49,183 nucleotides of DNA. It comes from JAJZJT01 sp049964655. Its GTDB lineage: Bacteria > Actinomycetota > Acidimicrobiia > Acidimicrobiales > RAAP-2. Positions within the stretch are counted from its first letter, which is position 1. The number at the start of each line of letters is the position of its first letter. The stretch lies in the NCBI GenBank assembly GCA_049964655.1, contig JBMFXC010000010.1, forward strand, positions 1-49,183. Reading direction: 5' to 3'. Position numbers and translations under genes: made by a program. Below are positions 1 through 7,559 of this stretch, in pieces. Under the pieces are notes generated by a model, which ran no database searches, was not told the origin of the DNA, and saw only the letters and a list, made by a program, of their open reading frames with translations.

Positions 1-130
1 CGTTGAGCAGTTGGGTGCCGTACACCTCGGCCTCGAGCCTGCCGTCTTCCGCCTGACGGACGGCGAGCACCTCGCCGTAGCGGACACCCCGCATGTCGGA
101 CAGCAGCCGGACGGCCTGATCCGTCGCCAT
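1..130 (-). CDS. hypothetical protein, N-terminal fragment (truncated by window edge)
   Basis: The first 43 codons of a minus-strand gene start at ATG 130-128. A strong ribosome-binding site (GAGGAGGT) lies about 6 nt upstream. The protein begins MATDQAVRLLSDMRGVRYGE and continues off the left edge of the window. The visible part has no signal peptide or membrane segment and I do not recognise a family with confidence. It is divergent from the flavin/haem operon that starts at 413, so the 282 bp between them must hold both promoters. The function is unknown; the reading frame is convincing because of the ribosome-binding site and the third-position GC bias. Confidence 0.6.
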   Translation of the reverse strand, partial: MATDQAVRLLSDMRGVRYGEVLAVRQAEDGRLEAEVYGTQLLN

Positions 131-322
131 CCCGGGACCTCCTCGGACTGCCCACGTACGGACATCTGGTGACATAGATGCATTCACAACACTCCACCGA
201 GCGCTGGGCATACCGCGGTGGCCGTCCACGCCGGCGCGGCAGAGCTGGCTCACCGGCCGGCCCAGGCCAGGCCAGGCCCGCGCCGCGGCAGGTGTCGGTC
301 TGGCGACATGACGACGGTTGGA

Positions 323-336
323 TGAGAGAACTCTCA
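323..336. promoter_or_regulatory. 14-bp palindrome upstream of the flavin/haem operon
   Basis: TGAGAG-AA-CTCTCA is a perfect inverted repeat with 6-bp arms, 77 bp before the ATG at 413. It is a possible operator or the foot of a small hairpin. No regulator is assigned. The rest of the 131-412 spacer shows no other clear feature except the 11-bp repeats listed separately. Confidence 0.25.
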
Positions 337-360
337 CGACGGGCTTAGCCCCGGCTCACC
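333..360 (+). promoter_or_regulatory. candidate response-regulator direct repeats (11-bp period)
   Basis: CTCACG (333), CTTAGC (344) and CTCACC (355) recur at exactly 11-bp steps, one helical turn apart, 53 bp before the operon start codon at 413. OmpR/PhoB-family regulators bind direct repeats with this spacing, and such a regulator is encoded at the end of this operon (6779-7453). The same hexamer style is repeated four times upstream of the DUF5666 gene (16023-16061). The short motif means chance occurrence cannot be excluded. Confidence 0.3.
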
Positions 361-412
361 TGGGCTGCCGACACTGCCCTTGCACGAACGCAAGCGGGGT
401 TGGGAGGTAGCG

Positions 413-862
413 ATGGTCCAGCGGCACGGGTGGCTGATCGGGGCGGCAGCAGCGGGTGCGGCGCTCGCCGGGATCGGGGCCACGGGCCACGCAATGGCTC
501 AGCAGAACACGGCGTCCGTCACCGCGGCGAGTGCGCCGCCGACCACAGTCGCCCCGTCCCCGTCCCCGACGACCGACCCCGCAGCGGCGATCGACCAGCA
601 GGCGCAGAAGCTCGAGTCGGAGATCGCCGCGACGCAAGAGCAGCTCGCCGCGGTCAAGACGCGCCAGGCCGCCCAGGCCGCCCAGGCCGCCCAGGCCGAG
701 GCGGCTGCCCAGGCCACGACCACCACCGCTCCACCGACGACTGTGCCGGCTCCCACGGTGCATGCCACGACCGGAGCGAGCGGGACGACGTCCGGGGACG
801 ACGGCAGCGGCGACCACACCGACAAGACGGACCAGGGCAGCTCGAATGGCGGCGATGACTGA
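413..862 (+). CDS. small exported Ala/Thr/Pro-rich protein with HATTGASG motif
   Basis: A protein of 149 aa. An N-terminal hydrophobic segment (about residues 7-27, ending GHAMA) looks like a signal peptide or membrane anchor. It is followed by a Thr/Pro linker, a Glu/Gln/Ala-rich stretch predicted to be helical or coiled coil (about residues 57-96), and a second Thr/Pro linker. The motif HATTGASG covers residues 117-124, before an acidic, Gly/Ser-rich tail. The start ATG 413 has GGGAGGT just upstream; an in-frame TTG at 380 is less likely. The stop overlaps the next gene, which carries the same motif, and apbE follows. The motif resembles the ApbE flavinylation signature ([ST]GA[ST]) without the usual FMN-binding domain. 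A role as a minimal flavin carrier is inference. Confidence 0.7.
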   Translation: MVQRHGWLIGAAAAGAALAGIGATGHAMAQQNTASVTAASAPPTTVAPSPSPTTDPAAAIDQQAQKLESEIAATQEQLAAVKTRQAAQAAQAAQAEAAAQATTTTAPPTTVPAPTVHATTGASGTTSGDDGSGDHTDKTDQGSSNGGDD

Positions 863-1265
863 GCCGACGAGCTGGCGACGCCGCAGAGTACCGGCCGTGG
901 TCGTCACAGCCGCCACCGCCGGAGCCACGGGGTTGAGCCTGGCCTGGGCCGTACCCGGGCCGACGATCGCCCCCACCGCCGGCAAGGTTGCGGCCTCGGT
1001 GTCAGTCGCCCCCGCCCCGACGACAACGACGACAGTACCTCCCCAGGTGACCCGGGCCGAGGCACAGGTGTCGCAGCTCGAGACCGAGCTGGCCGGCCTC
1101 GAGGGCCAGCTCTCCGTCCTGACCTCCGGCAGTGCGGTCTCCCCCGCCCCCGTGGCGACGCCGACAGCTACCCCGGCGCCTGCCCGGGTCGTCTCCCCCG
1201 CCCCGACGCCCCGCCCAGCCCCGCCTGTTGTGCACGCCACCACGGGCGCCTCGGGCGTACCGTGA
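855..1265 (+). CDS. second small membrane-anchored protein ending in VHATTGASG
   Basis: A protein of 136 aa that starts at ATG 855 and overlaps the previous gene by 8 bp; ATG 846 is also in frame. A basic N-terminus (WRRRRVPAVVV) precedes one hydrophobic segment (about residues 14-35). Then come a Thr/Pro linker, a short heptad-like helix (about residues 63-90, QVSQLETELAGLEGQL) and a Pro/Ala-rich linker. The final residues are VVHATTGASGVP, with HATTGASG at 127-134. The architecture repeats that of the upstream protein: anchor, coil, linker, GAS motif. The stop codon overlaps the GTG start of the ApbE-like gene, so the two are translationally coupled. Likely location is the outer face of the membrane. 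Covalent flavin on Ser133 is a hypothesis, not shown. Confidence 0.7.
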   Translation: MTEPTSWRRRRVPAVVVTAATAGATGLSLAWAVPGPTIAPTAGKVAASVSVAPAPTTTTTVPPQVTRAEAQVSQLETELAGLEGQLSVLTSGSAVSPAPVATPTATPAPARVVSPAPTPRPAPPVVHATTGASGVP

Positions 1266-2467
1266 GGTCGGCCGTGCTCGCCCCTGCTCCCGGCAACCAG
1301 GCACTGCCTGTCACACCGCCCGCCCCGCCACTGCCCCGTACGAGGTCTGGCAGCGTCCCTTCGGGGGCGACCAATCGGCAGGTCCCGCCCACCGACGGCG
1401 GATCGCGCGTGGTGGAGGTCGACGGCGGCATGGTCGTCGGGCGCGTCCGGGCCATGGCCTCCATGATCACGGTCCAGGCGCTCGGGCGCCCGGGCATGCC
1501 AGTCCCTCGAAGCGCCGGGTGGCATCGCGCCGTCTCGTCCCCTGGCCAGGCCCTCGACCGAGCTGCTGCCACGACCGACGGCAGCACCGCGGCCAGAACC
1601 GCCGACGGCACCGTGGTCGAGGCGGTCGAGCGCGCCCTCGACATCATCGAGACGGTGGCGGCGACGTGCACGCGCTTTGACCCGACGAGCCCGTTGATGG
1701 TGGCGAACGCCGATCCCGGTCGCTGGCACGGCCTGCCGGAGGTGTGCGCGTCGGCGATCGCCGAGGCGTACGCCGCCTACCTCCGCACCGACGGCCGCTT
1801 CGATCCCCGCGTCCTCGAGGACCTGGTCGGGCTGGGGTACACGGCGTCCCTCTCGTTCGCCGCCGGCACCGCCTCCGCCCCTGGCGCCAGGGCCCGTCGG
1901 CGCCTGGTCCCGCCGCCCTGGCAGCCGCGCTTCCGGGGTCGGGGCCGAGTCCACTTGGGCGGCCGACCCGTCGACCTCGGGGGCATCGGCAAAGGCCTCG
2001 CCGTGAGGTGGGCCGCCGAGGCGCTCCGTGCCGTGTCCGACGACCACCTGGTCGAGGCCGGCGGCGACTGCACCTGCGGCGGGCACGCGCCCGACGGCGG
2101 GCCCTGGCGGGTCGGCGTCGAGGACCCTTCCGGCGGTGGTGACCCCATTGCCGTGCTCGGGCTCACCGACACGTCCTGCGCGACGTCGTCAGTGCGGCTG
2201 CGCCGGTGGCGGGCCGGCGACCGAGTCGTCCACCATCTCATTGACCCCCGCACGGGCCTTCCCGGAGGCCCCGGCCTGGCGGCGGTGACCGTGGTGGCCA
2301 CCGACCCCGCCGAGGCCGAGGTGTGGAGCAAGGTCCTCTTCCTTGCCGGCCGTTCGGCCATTGCCGCAGAGGCAGCTCGGCGGGGGATCGCCGCCCTGTG
2401 GGTGGCGACCGATGGCACGCTCGGCTGCTCCGAGCCGATGGAGCGACACCTCGTCTGGCGGGCGTGA
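1262..2467 (+). CDS. apbE: ApbE-family FAD:protein FMN transferase
   Basis: A protein of 401 aa. ApbE enzymes move FMN from FAD onto a Ser/Thr in an exported target protein. Visible family motifs are RFDPTSPL (about residues 138-145), DLGGIGKGLAVRWAAEAL, the glycine patch EAGGDCTCGG, CATSS followed by an Arg, and HHLIDPRTGLP, which contributes to the metal and FAD site. The GTG at 1262 overlaps the previous stop (GTGA). A later ATG at 1430, with GGAGGT upstream, would remove about 56 Pro/Ala-rich residues and is a credible alternative. No clear lipoprotein or signal peptide is seen, unlike many Gram-negative ApbE proteins. The genes on either side, GAS-motif proteins and a haem membrane protein, fit a role in building an envelope flavin electron carrier. 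Confidence 0.88.
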   Translation: MRSAVLAPAPGNQALPVTPPAPPLPRTRSGSVPSGATNRQVPPTDGGSRVVEVDGGMVVGRVRAMASMITVQALGRPGMPVPRSAGWHRAVSSPGQALDRAAATTDGSTAARTADGTVVEAVERALDIIETVAATCTRFDPTSPLMVANADPGRWHGLPEVCASAIAEAYAAYLRTDGRFDPRVLEDLVGLGYTASLSFAAGTASAPGARARRRLVPPPWQPRFRGRGRVHLGGRPVDLGGIGKGLAVRWAAEALRAVSDDHLVEAGGDCTCGGHAPDGGPWRVGVEDPSGGGDPIAVLGLTDTSCATSSVRLRRWRAGDRVVHHLIDPRTGLPGGPGLAAVTVVATDPAEAEVWSKVLFLAGRSAIAAEAARRGIAALWVATDGTLGCSEPMERHLVWRA

Positions 2468-3183
2468 TGATCGACCGGCGTCCCCGTCTCCGCACCGGCG
2501 GCCCGGCACCAGGCCCGCCCGGCCCCCCGTCGTTGAGCGGCCCCTGGCTGGCCGCCGGCGCAGCAGCGGTCGTGGTTGGATCGCTTGTCGTGGCCCACCT
2601 GGTCGACGCGACGGCCGGGCGTGTCCTCCACGACCGAATGCTGCCGTGGATCGTCGGCCGCGGGCTCGGCGTTGCCGCCTACCTCGCGCTCACCGCCCTC
2701 GCCGGCCTCGGGCTGTGGTTCCGGCATCCCTGGCGTCGGGGCAGCCGGGCGTTGCTCAGGCCTGCCTCCGTGCTACGCGCCCATGCCGCGCTGGCCGCCG
2801 CCACCGCGGTGCTGGTCGCCGGGCACGTGGTCGCCCTCGCCCTCGATGCCTACGCGCACGTGGGGTGGGCGGGCGCGTTCGTCCCCGGGCTGTCCCGCTA
2901 CCGGCCCGCCGCTGTCGCCCTCGGCACCGTCGCCCTCGAGCTCGGCCTGCTGGTGGGAGCTAGCGCCGCGCTGGCCGGTCGTCTCGTCGGGCGCCACTGG
3001 CTGGCCGTGCACCGCCTCGCCGTCGTGGCGTTCGCCTGCGCGTGGCTCCACGGGATCGAAGCGGGCAGCGACGTGGCCAGCCTGCGGTGGCTCTACCTGT
3101 CCTCCGGGGTGCTCGTTACGACGCTCGCCGTGAGCCGGGCGACCGCCCGGCGCGCCGAGCGCCGGTTGGAGAACGCCTCGTGA
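2467..3183 (+). CDS. ferric-reductase-like transmembrane bis-haem protein
   Basis: A protein of 238 aa, mostly hydrophobic, with about six membrane segments. Two histidine pairs are spaced as in the ferric reductase/NADPH-oxidase/MsrQ fold: His106 and His120 in one helix (13 residues between) and His182 and His195 in another (12 between). Such pairs hold two stacked b-type haems that carry electrons across the membrane. It lacks the cytoplasmic FAD/NAD domains of full-length ferric reductases; the NuoF-like and ferredoxin proteins encoded directly downstream probably fill that role. The ATG overlaps the apbE stop by one base (TGATG), and the stop overlaps the next GTG. The terminal electron acceptor cannot be read from the sequence. 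Confidence 0.85.
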   Translation: MIDRRPRLRTGGPAPGPPGPPSLSGPWLAAGAAAVVVGSLVVAHLVDATAGRVLHDRMLPWIVGRGLGVAAYLALTALAGLGLWFRHPWRRGSRALLRPASVLRAHAALAAATAVLVAGHVVALALDAYAHVGWAGAFVPGLSRYRPAAVALGTVALELGLLVGASAALAGRLVGRHWLAVHRLAVVAFACAWLHGIEAGSDVASLRWLYLSSGVLVTTLAVSRATARRAERRLENAS

Positions 3184-4574
3184 CCCTCGCCCTCCGGCCG
3201 ACGGAGATCGCCGTCGATGACGGGGCCTCCGCGTTCGGCATCGGCGAGCAGGGCGCGCGCCTGCTGGCCGGGCCGCTCGCGTCGGCGGGTGCCGAGCCGT
3301 TGGGCGCCCACCTCGCCCGGCTCGGGGCCCTGCCACAGGTCGAGGTCCGGCAGTTCCTCGACGAGGTGGCGGCGAGCGGGCTCGCCGGCCGGGGCGGCGG
3401 CGGCTTCCCAGTGGCCCGGAAGGTGGCCACGGCCCGGGCAGCGGCGGCCGGGAAGACGGTCACCGTGGTGGTCAATGCCAGCGAGAGCGAGCCGGCCAGC
3501 CGGAAGGACCGGACGCTGTGCGCCCTGCGTCCTCACCTTGTCCTCGACGGCGCCGCCGTGGCTGCGGCCCTCGCCGGGGCGTCCTCCGTCGTCATCTACG
3601 CACACCGCGGTGCTGACGCCGTTGCTGAGGCCTTCCGCCGGGCGGCGGCCGAGCGCCGGGGCTCGGGCCTGACCGACCCCGTCTTCCACCTCGGCATGGG
3701 ACCGGCCCGCTACGTGGCTGGCGAGGCGAGCGCAGCGGCGTCATGGCTGGCCGGTGGCGAGGCGAAGCCCCGGGCTCTCACCGCACCGCTCGCCGCGGCC
3801 GGTCTGTCGGGGCAGCCCACCGTCGTGCACAACGCCGAGACCCTCGCCCACCTCGCCCTGCTCGCCCGGTTCGGTGCGTCGTGGTGGGCAGCGGCAGGCA
3901 CGCCCTCCTCTCCGGGCTCACGACTGGTCACCGTGCACGGCGGCGACCACGGTGCCACCGTCCTCGAGGTGGTCGAGCCGGTGACCGTCGGTAGCCTCCT
4001 CGAGCACGCGGCGGCGGCAACGGCGGCGGCCGCGGATGGCTGGGACCGGCCCGGTGGGCCAGGATCCCGGGGAGCCGGGGAGCCTCCGGTGCGTGCCGTG
4101 CTCGTCGGCGGGTACGCCGGCAGGTTCGTCGACGGAGCGGACGTGGCCACGCTGCCATGCACGACCGAAGGGCTTGCCCTTGTCGGGGCCGCGCCGGGAT
4201 GCGGGCTCCTCGCCCCCCTGTCGGCAGACGCCTGCGGCGTGGCGACAGCCGCCCGACTCGCCCGGTGGCTGGCGGGAGAGAGCGCCGGGCAGTGCGGCCC
4301 GTGCCTCTATGGGCTCGCCGACGTCGCCGAGGCGCTCGAGGCGCTCGTGGCGGGCACGTCGTCACGGCGCGCCGTCCGCACACTGCGCCGGCTCCTCGGC
4401 GAGGTCCGCGGCAAGGGCGCCTGCCACCATCCTGATGGCGCCGTGGCCATGGTGGAGAGTTTCCTCGACGTCTTCGCCGCCGAGGTCGACGCCCACGCTC
4501 GCCGGCGGCGGTGCCCAGTGGGTTGCGCCGTGCCCGCCTGGCCGTTGCCCCAGCCCGAGGAGGCCTGGCGGTGA
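3180..4574 (+). CDS. NuoF-like NADH/FMN/Fe-S oxidoreductase subunit
   Basis: A protein of 464 aa related to the 51-kDa NADH-binding subunit of complex I. GRGGGGFPVARK (about residue 67) is the glycine-rich NADH/FMN loop. VVNASESEPASRKDR corresponds to the FMN-binding NADEGEP region. Near the C-terminus, Cys372-x2-Cys375-x39-Cys415 matches the N3-cluster motif, but the first of its usual four cysteines is Ala369. Two extra Cys lie in the tail (CPVGC). It probably oxidises NAD(P)H in the cytoplasm and passes electrons to the small ferredoxin and the membrane haem protein. GTG 3180 overlaps the previous stop. It is not part of a complex I operon: no other nuo genes are nearby. Confidence 0.85.
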   Translation: MTLALRPTEIAVDDGASAFGIGEQGARLLAGPLASAGAEPLGAHLARLGALPQVEVRQFLDEVAASGLAGRGGGGFPVARKVATARAAAAGKTVTVVVNASESEPASRKDRTLCALRPHLVLDGAAVAAALAGASSVVIYAHRGADAVAEAFRRAAAERRGSGLTDPVFHLGMGPARYVAGEASAAASWLAGGEAKPRALTAPLAAAGLSGQPTVVHNAETLAHLALLARFGASWWAAAGTPSSPGSRLVTVHGGDHGATVLEVVEPVTVGSLLEHAAAATAAAADGWDRPGGPGSRGAGEPPVRAVLVGGYAGRFVDGADVATLPCTTEGLALVGAAPGCGLLAPLSADACGVATAARLARWLAGESAGQCGPCLYGLADVAEALEALVAGTSSRRAVRTLRRLLGEVRGKGACHHPDGAVAMVESFLDVFAAEVDAHARRRRCPVGCAVPAWPLPQPEEAWR

Positions 4575-4810
4575 CGGGCCGGCTTCGGGTCGACCGGACG
4601 CGCTGTGCCGGGCACGGCATCTGCGCCTTCATCGCGCCGGGCGCCCTCGACCTCGACGCCTGGGGCTTCCCCGAGGTCGTCGCCACCGAGCTCAGCGGCG
4701 ACGACCTGCGGCGGGCGAGGCGCGCGGCTGCCGCGTGCCCCCGTGGCGCGCTCATCGTCTCGGACGTGGTCTCGACGGTGCAGCCGCTTCGGGCACCATG
4801 GGAGCCATGA
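4571..4810 (+). CDS. small single-cluster ferredoxin
   Basis: A protein of 79 aa. Cys12-x2-His15-x2-Cys18 and Cys56-Pro match the short ferredoxins (CxxHxxC...CP) that hold one [3Fe-4S] or [4Fe-4S] cluster and often serve cytochromes P450. The typical APGAL...D...G segment between the ligands is present. The GTG start overlaps the NuoF-like stop by 4 bp, so the two are probably made together. The likely job is one-electron transfer between the flavin/Fe-S protein and the membrane haems. No P450 gene is in the window, which supports a role inside this operon. Confidence 0.85.
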   Translation: MTGRLRVDRTRCAGHGICAFIAPGALDLDAWGFPEVVATELSGDDLRRARRAAAACPRGALIVSDVVSTVQPLRAPWEP

Positions 4811-5214
4811 CGCCTTCCGCCCGGCCATCCGGGCGCCCGGTTCACGCTGCGTGGTGGCTCCTCCCGGTCGTGGTCGCCGCACTCGTCGGCCTGGGCGTCG
4901 TCGTGACGTCGACGATCACGTCGGAGACCTCAGTTGTCGTGCCCGCTCCTGCCGACGTCGCCCCCGGGCACGGGACGACGACCACGACGACGCCGACGAC
5001 CACCACCACGACCGTCGCCCCCCCGACGGCCGTCACGTCGCCCCCCACGACAAGCCCGGCCGTCACGTCGCCCCCGGCGACCAGTCCACCGGCGACCGCG
5101 CCCCCGGCGACCGTTGTGGCGCCCGCGCTGCCGGTCATCGAGCACGAGGACGGGGGGTCGTCGTCGACCACGACCACGTCGGAGTCGAAGGACAAGAGGA
5201 GCGGCGACAATTGA
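4807..5214 (+). CDS. membrane-anchored Thr/Pro-rich protein
   Basis: A protein of 135 aa. One hydrophobic segment (about residues 14-38, WWLLPVVVAALVGLGVVV) is followed by an extracytoplasmic stretch dominated by Thr, Pro, Ser and Ala, with poly-Thr runs and repeated SPPAT/TSPP units. The end is acidic, then basic. It lacks the TTGAS motif of the first two operon proteins. The ATG overlaps the ferredoxin stop (ATGA), and the stop overlaps the TTG of the kinase gene. I see no catalytic features. It may be a wall-spanning spacer or scaffold, or an input partner for the sensor kinase; no function can be assigned. Confidence 0.7.
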   Translation: MTPSARPSGRPVHAAWWLLPVVVAALVGLGVVVTSTITSETSVVVPAPADVAPGHGTTTTTTPTTTTTTVAPPTAVTSPPTTSPAVTSPPATSPPATAPPATVVAPALPVIEHEDGGSSSTTTTSESKDKRSGDN

Positions 5215-6782
5215 GCGCGGCGAACGAGGAGCCCGCCTCTCTGTCCTCGCCCGTCGGGTCTGCCAGTGCCGAGCCGGCCGGTCCGGGGCTGGCGGTGCCC
5301 GAACTGGCCGTCACCGGGGCACGCTGGCGCCCGCGGTGGCGGCCGGGACCGCTGCCGGGGTGGCGGTGGCGGCGGCCAGGCACGGCGGGCCGCCTTGTCG
5401 CGTTCCAGGTGGTCCTGCTCGTCGTCGTCCTCGGAGTCATCACCTTCGAGACTGAGCAGGTCTTCACTTCGCACGCCCTGGCCACCACGCAGACCTCGCT
5501 CGCCGCCGAGGCGACCGACTTCACCAGTGCCGCTGCAGCGCGGCCGACGACCGAGGGCCTCGCCACCTTCACGACCTCCTACTTGCGCACCCGCGTGTTG
5601 GCGGCCGATGAGCACGTCGTCGTGCTCATGGCCGACCGCCACCAGGTCGGCAGCGCCGGGTCGGAGCCCCTCCTCGCCTCGCCGGAGCTCGCTGCCCTTG
5701 CCTCGGCCCCACCGGACGGGTCGTCGTTCCTCCGGTGGGACGTCGGCGGGACCCCGACCGAGGCGCTGGTGGTCCCCTTGCGGGACGGTTCGCGGCCCGC
5801 CGGGACGCTGGTGGTCACCGGCGGGCTTGCCCGGCTTGTCTCCGACCAGTCGCGCGTGCTGTGGCTGGCTGCCGGCGAGGCCCTCGTCGCCATCGCCTTC
5901 GCCTCGGCCGGCGCCTACCTGCTGCTCCGCCGGCTCCTCGGCACGGTGGGGTCCATGACCGGACGCGCCGCTGCCATCGGCGGGGGCGACCTCGACCAGC
6001 GCCTCGACGACCCCGGCACCGACGACGAGGTCGGCCTCCTCGCCCGGACGCTCAACTGGATGCTCGACCGGCTGTCCCTCGCCCTCGGCGCCCAGCGGCG
6101 CCTGCTGTCGGACGTCTCCCATCAGCTCCGCACGCCCCTCACCGTCGCCCGGGGGCACTTGGAGGTGCTAGCGCGCACCGGCGCCGGCGACCCCGACGAG
6201 GTACGCGCCACGGTGGCCGTCGTCGTCGCCGAGCTCGACCACATGCGCTCCCTCGTCGAGCGGCTCCTGTTGCTCGGGCGCTCGCTCGAGCCCGACTTCC
6301 TCGACGTCAGCCCCGTCGACCTCCGCTCCCTAGTGGCCGAGCTTGCCCAGTCCGCCCGGGTGCTCGCCGAGCGCCGGTGGTCGACGGGGGTGCCCCCCGA
6401 CGTCGTCGTCGAGGTCGACGAGGCGAAGGTGCGGGGAGCGCTCCTCAACCTCGTCGACAACGCGGTGCGGGCGACCCAGCCCGGTGACGCCGTCGAGGTG
6501 ACCGCCGAGCGGCGCGCCGATGGCTGGTTGGTCCTCGCCGTCGACGACAGCGGGCCGGGGATCCCCGAGGTGCAGCGCGGGGCCGCCCTGGCCCGCTTCG
6601 GTCGTCCGGCGGGGTCGTCGGGCGAGGGGACGGGCCTGGGGCTCGCCATCGCCTCGGCGGTGGCCGAGGCACACGGCGGCACCTTCGAGCTCGGCCGGTC
6701 GTATCTTGGCGGGTGCCGCGCGGCGCTCGTCTTCCCGCCCGGCCGGGTGCTGGCGTCTGAGCAGGTGGTCGAGCGGCTGTGA
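5211..6782 (+). CDS. sensor histidine kinase
   Basis: A protein of 523 aa. The basic N-terminal region is followed by a membrane segment (about residues 62-82), an extracytoplasmic sensor region of roughly 130 aa, a second membrane segment (about residues 219-242) and a HAMP domain. The HisKA box is SDVSHQLRTPL, with His304 as the expected phosphorylation site. The ATPase domain shows N (LLNLVDNAVRAT), G1 (VDDSGPGIP) and G2 (GTGLGLAIA) boxes. The start is TTG 5211, overlapping the preceding stop (TTGA), with GAGGAG about 9 nt upstream; no ATG or GTG gives a complete protein. The gene is inside the redox operon, so its signal may be the redox or flavin state at the cell surface (inference). 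Confidence 0.92.
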   Translation: MSAANEEPASLSSPVGSASAEPAGPGLAVPELAVTGARWRPRWRPGPLPGWRWRRPGTAGRLVAFQVVLLVVVLGVITFETEQVFTSHALATTQTSLAAEATDFTSAAAARPTTEGLATFTTSYLRTRVLAADEHVVVLMADRHQVGSAGSEPLLASPELAALASAPPDGSSFLRWDVGGTPTEALVVPLRDGSRPAGTLVVTGGLARLVSDQSRVLWLAAGEALVAIAFASAGAYLLLRRLLGTVGSMTGRAAAIGGGDLDQRLDDPGTDDEVGLLARTLNWMLDRLSLALGAQRRLLSDVSHQLRTPLTVARGHLEVLARTGAGDPDEVRATVAVVVAELDHMRSLVERLLLLGRSLEPDFLDVSPVDLRSLVAELAQSARVLAERRWSTGVPPDVVVEVDEAKVRGALLNLVDNAVRATQPGDAVEVTAERRADGWLVLAVDDSGPGIPEVQRGAALARFGRPAGSSGEGTGLGLAIASAVAEAHGGTFELGRSYLGGCRAALVFPPGRVLASEQVVERL

Positions 6783-7453
6783 GGATCCTCGTGGTCGAGG
6801 ACGACCCCGGCATCGCCGCCTTCGTGGCCAAGGGACTGCGCGCCGAGGGCTACGTGGTCGGCGTCGCCGGGACGGTGGACGATGCCGAGCGCGAGCTGGT
6901 GGGCGACGACGTCGACCTCGTGCTGCTCGACCTCGGGCTGCCCGGGGTCGACGGCGAGGAGCTGCTTCTACGGATTCGGGGTGCGGGGTCGACGGTGCCG
7001 GTGATCGTGCTGACGGCGCGGGCCGAGGTCGCCGACAAGGTGCGCGGGCTCGACGCCGGCGCCAACGACTACGTCACCAAACCGTTTGCCTTTGACGAGC
7101 TGGTGGCCCGGGTCCGGGCCGCCCTGCGCAACGCTCAGCAGACGGGCTCGTCCACCCTCGAGGTGGCCGACCTCACTCTCGACCTGCTTGCCAAGGTGGC
7201 CTGGCGAGCCGGGCGTCGCATCGATCTCGCCCAGCGCGAGTGGGCGCTCCTCGAACTGTTCATGCGCCACCCGAACCAGGTGCTGTCGCGCTCGCAGATC
7301 CTGAGCCGGGTGTGGGACTACACGTTCGACCCTGGCAGCAACGTGGTCGACGTCTACGTGGGCTACCTGCGGCGCAAGCTCAACGCGCCCGGGCTCGAGC
7401 CGCTCATCCAGACCGTCCGCGGTGCCGGCTATCGGCTCGTGCCGGTCACTTGA
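6779..7453 (+). CDS. OmpR/PhoB-family response regulator
   Basis: A protein of 224 aa. The receiver domain has the acidic pair VVEDDPG at the N-terminus, phospho-acceptor Asp51 in LLDLGLPG and Lys101 in VTKPFAF. The C-terminal winged helix includes REWALLELF, LSRSQILSRVW and the terminal VRGAGYRL. The GTG start overlaps the kinase stop, so it is the partner of that kinase. It ends the nine-gene operon before a strong hairpin. Family members bind direct repeats about 11 bp apart. Such repeats occur upstream of this operon (333-360) and of the DUF5666 gene (16023-16061), making these candidate targets. Confidence 0.93.
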   Translation: MRILVVEDDPGIAAFVAKGLRAEGYVVGVAGTVDDAERELVGDDVDLVLLDLGLPGVDGEELLLRIRGAGSTVPVIVLTARAEVADKVRGLDAGANDYVTKPFAFDELVARVRAALRNAQQTGSSTLEVADLTLDLLAKVAWRAGRRIDLAQREWALLELFMRHPNQVLSRSQILSRVWDYTFDPGSNVVDVYVGYLRRKLNAPGLEPLIQTVRGAGYRLVPVT

Positions 7454-7504
7454 CCTGCCACCTGCCACCTGCCACTGGGCAGCCGGTGCACCGGGCCCCG
7501 ACGC

Positions 7505-7536
7505 GTGAACGCCGGCCCGGGAGGGCCGGCGTTCAC
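7505..7536. terminator. strong bidirectional hairpin between convergent genes
   Basis: A perfect 14-bp stem (GTGAACGCCGGCCC and its complement) closes a GGGA tetraloop, 51 bp after the response-regulator stop and 23 bp before the stop of the convergent SDR gene. No T-run follows, which is common in GC-rich actinobacteria. Confidence 0.75.
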
Positions 7537-7559
7537 GACGGGACGGGCCCGAGGTCAGC

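Noticed and set aside
356..2086. 576-codon minus-strand frame across the small exported proteins and apbE
   Set aside because: Arg/Gly-rich composition typical of a shadow frame; the plus-strand genes overlap each other and have ribosome sites.
4842..6158. 438-codon minus-strand frame over the kinase
   Set aside because: No domain content; the histidine kinase motifs on the plus strand are complete.
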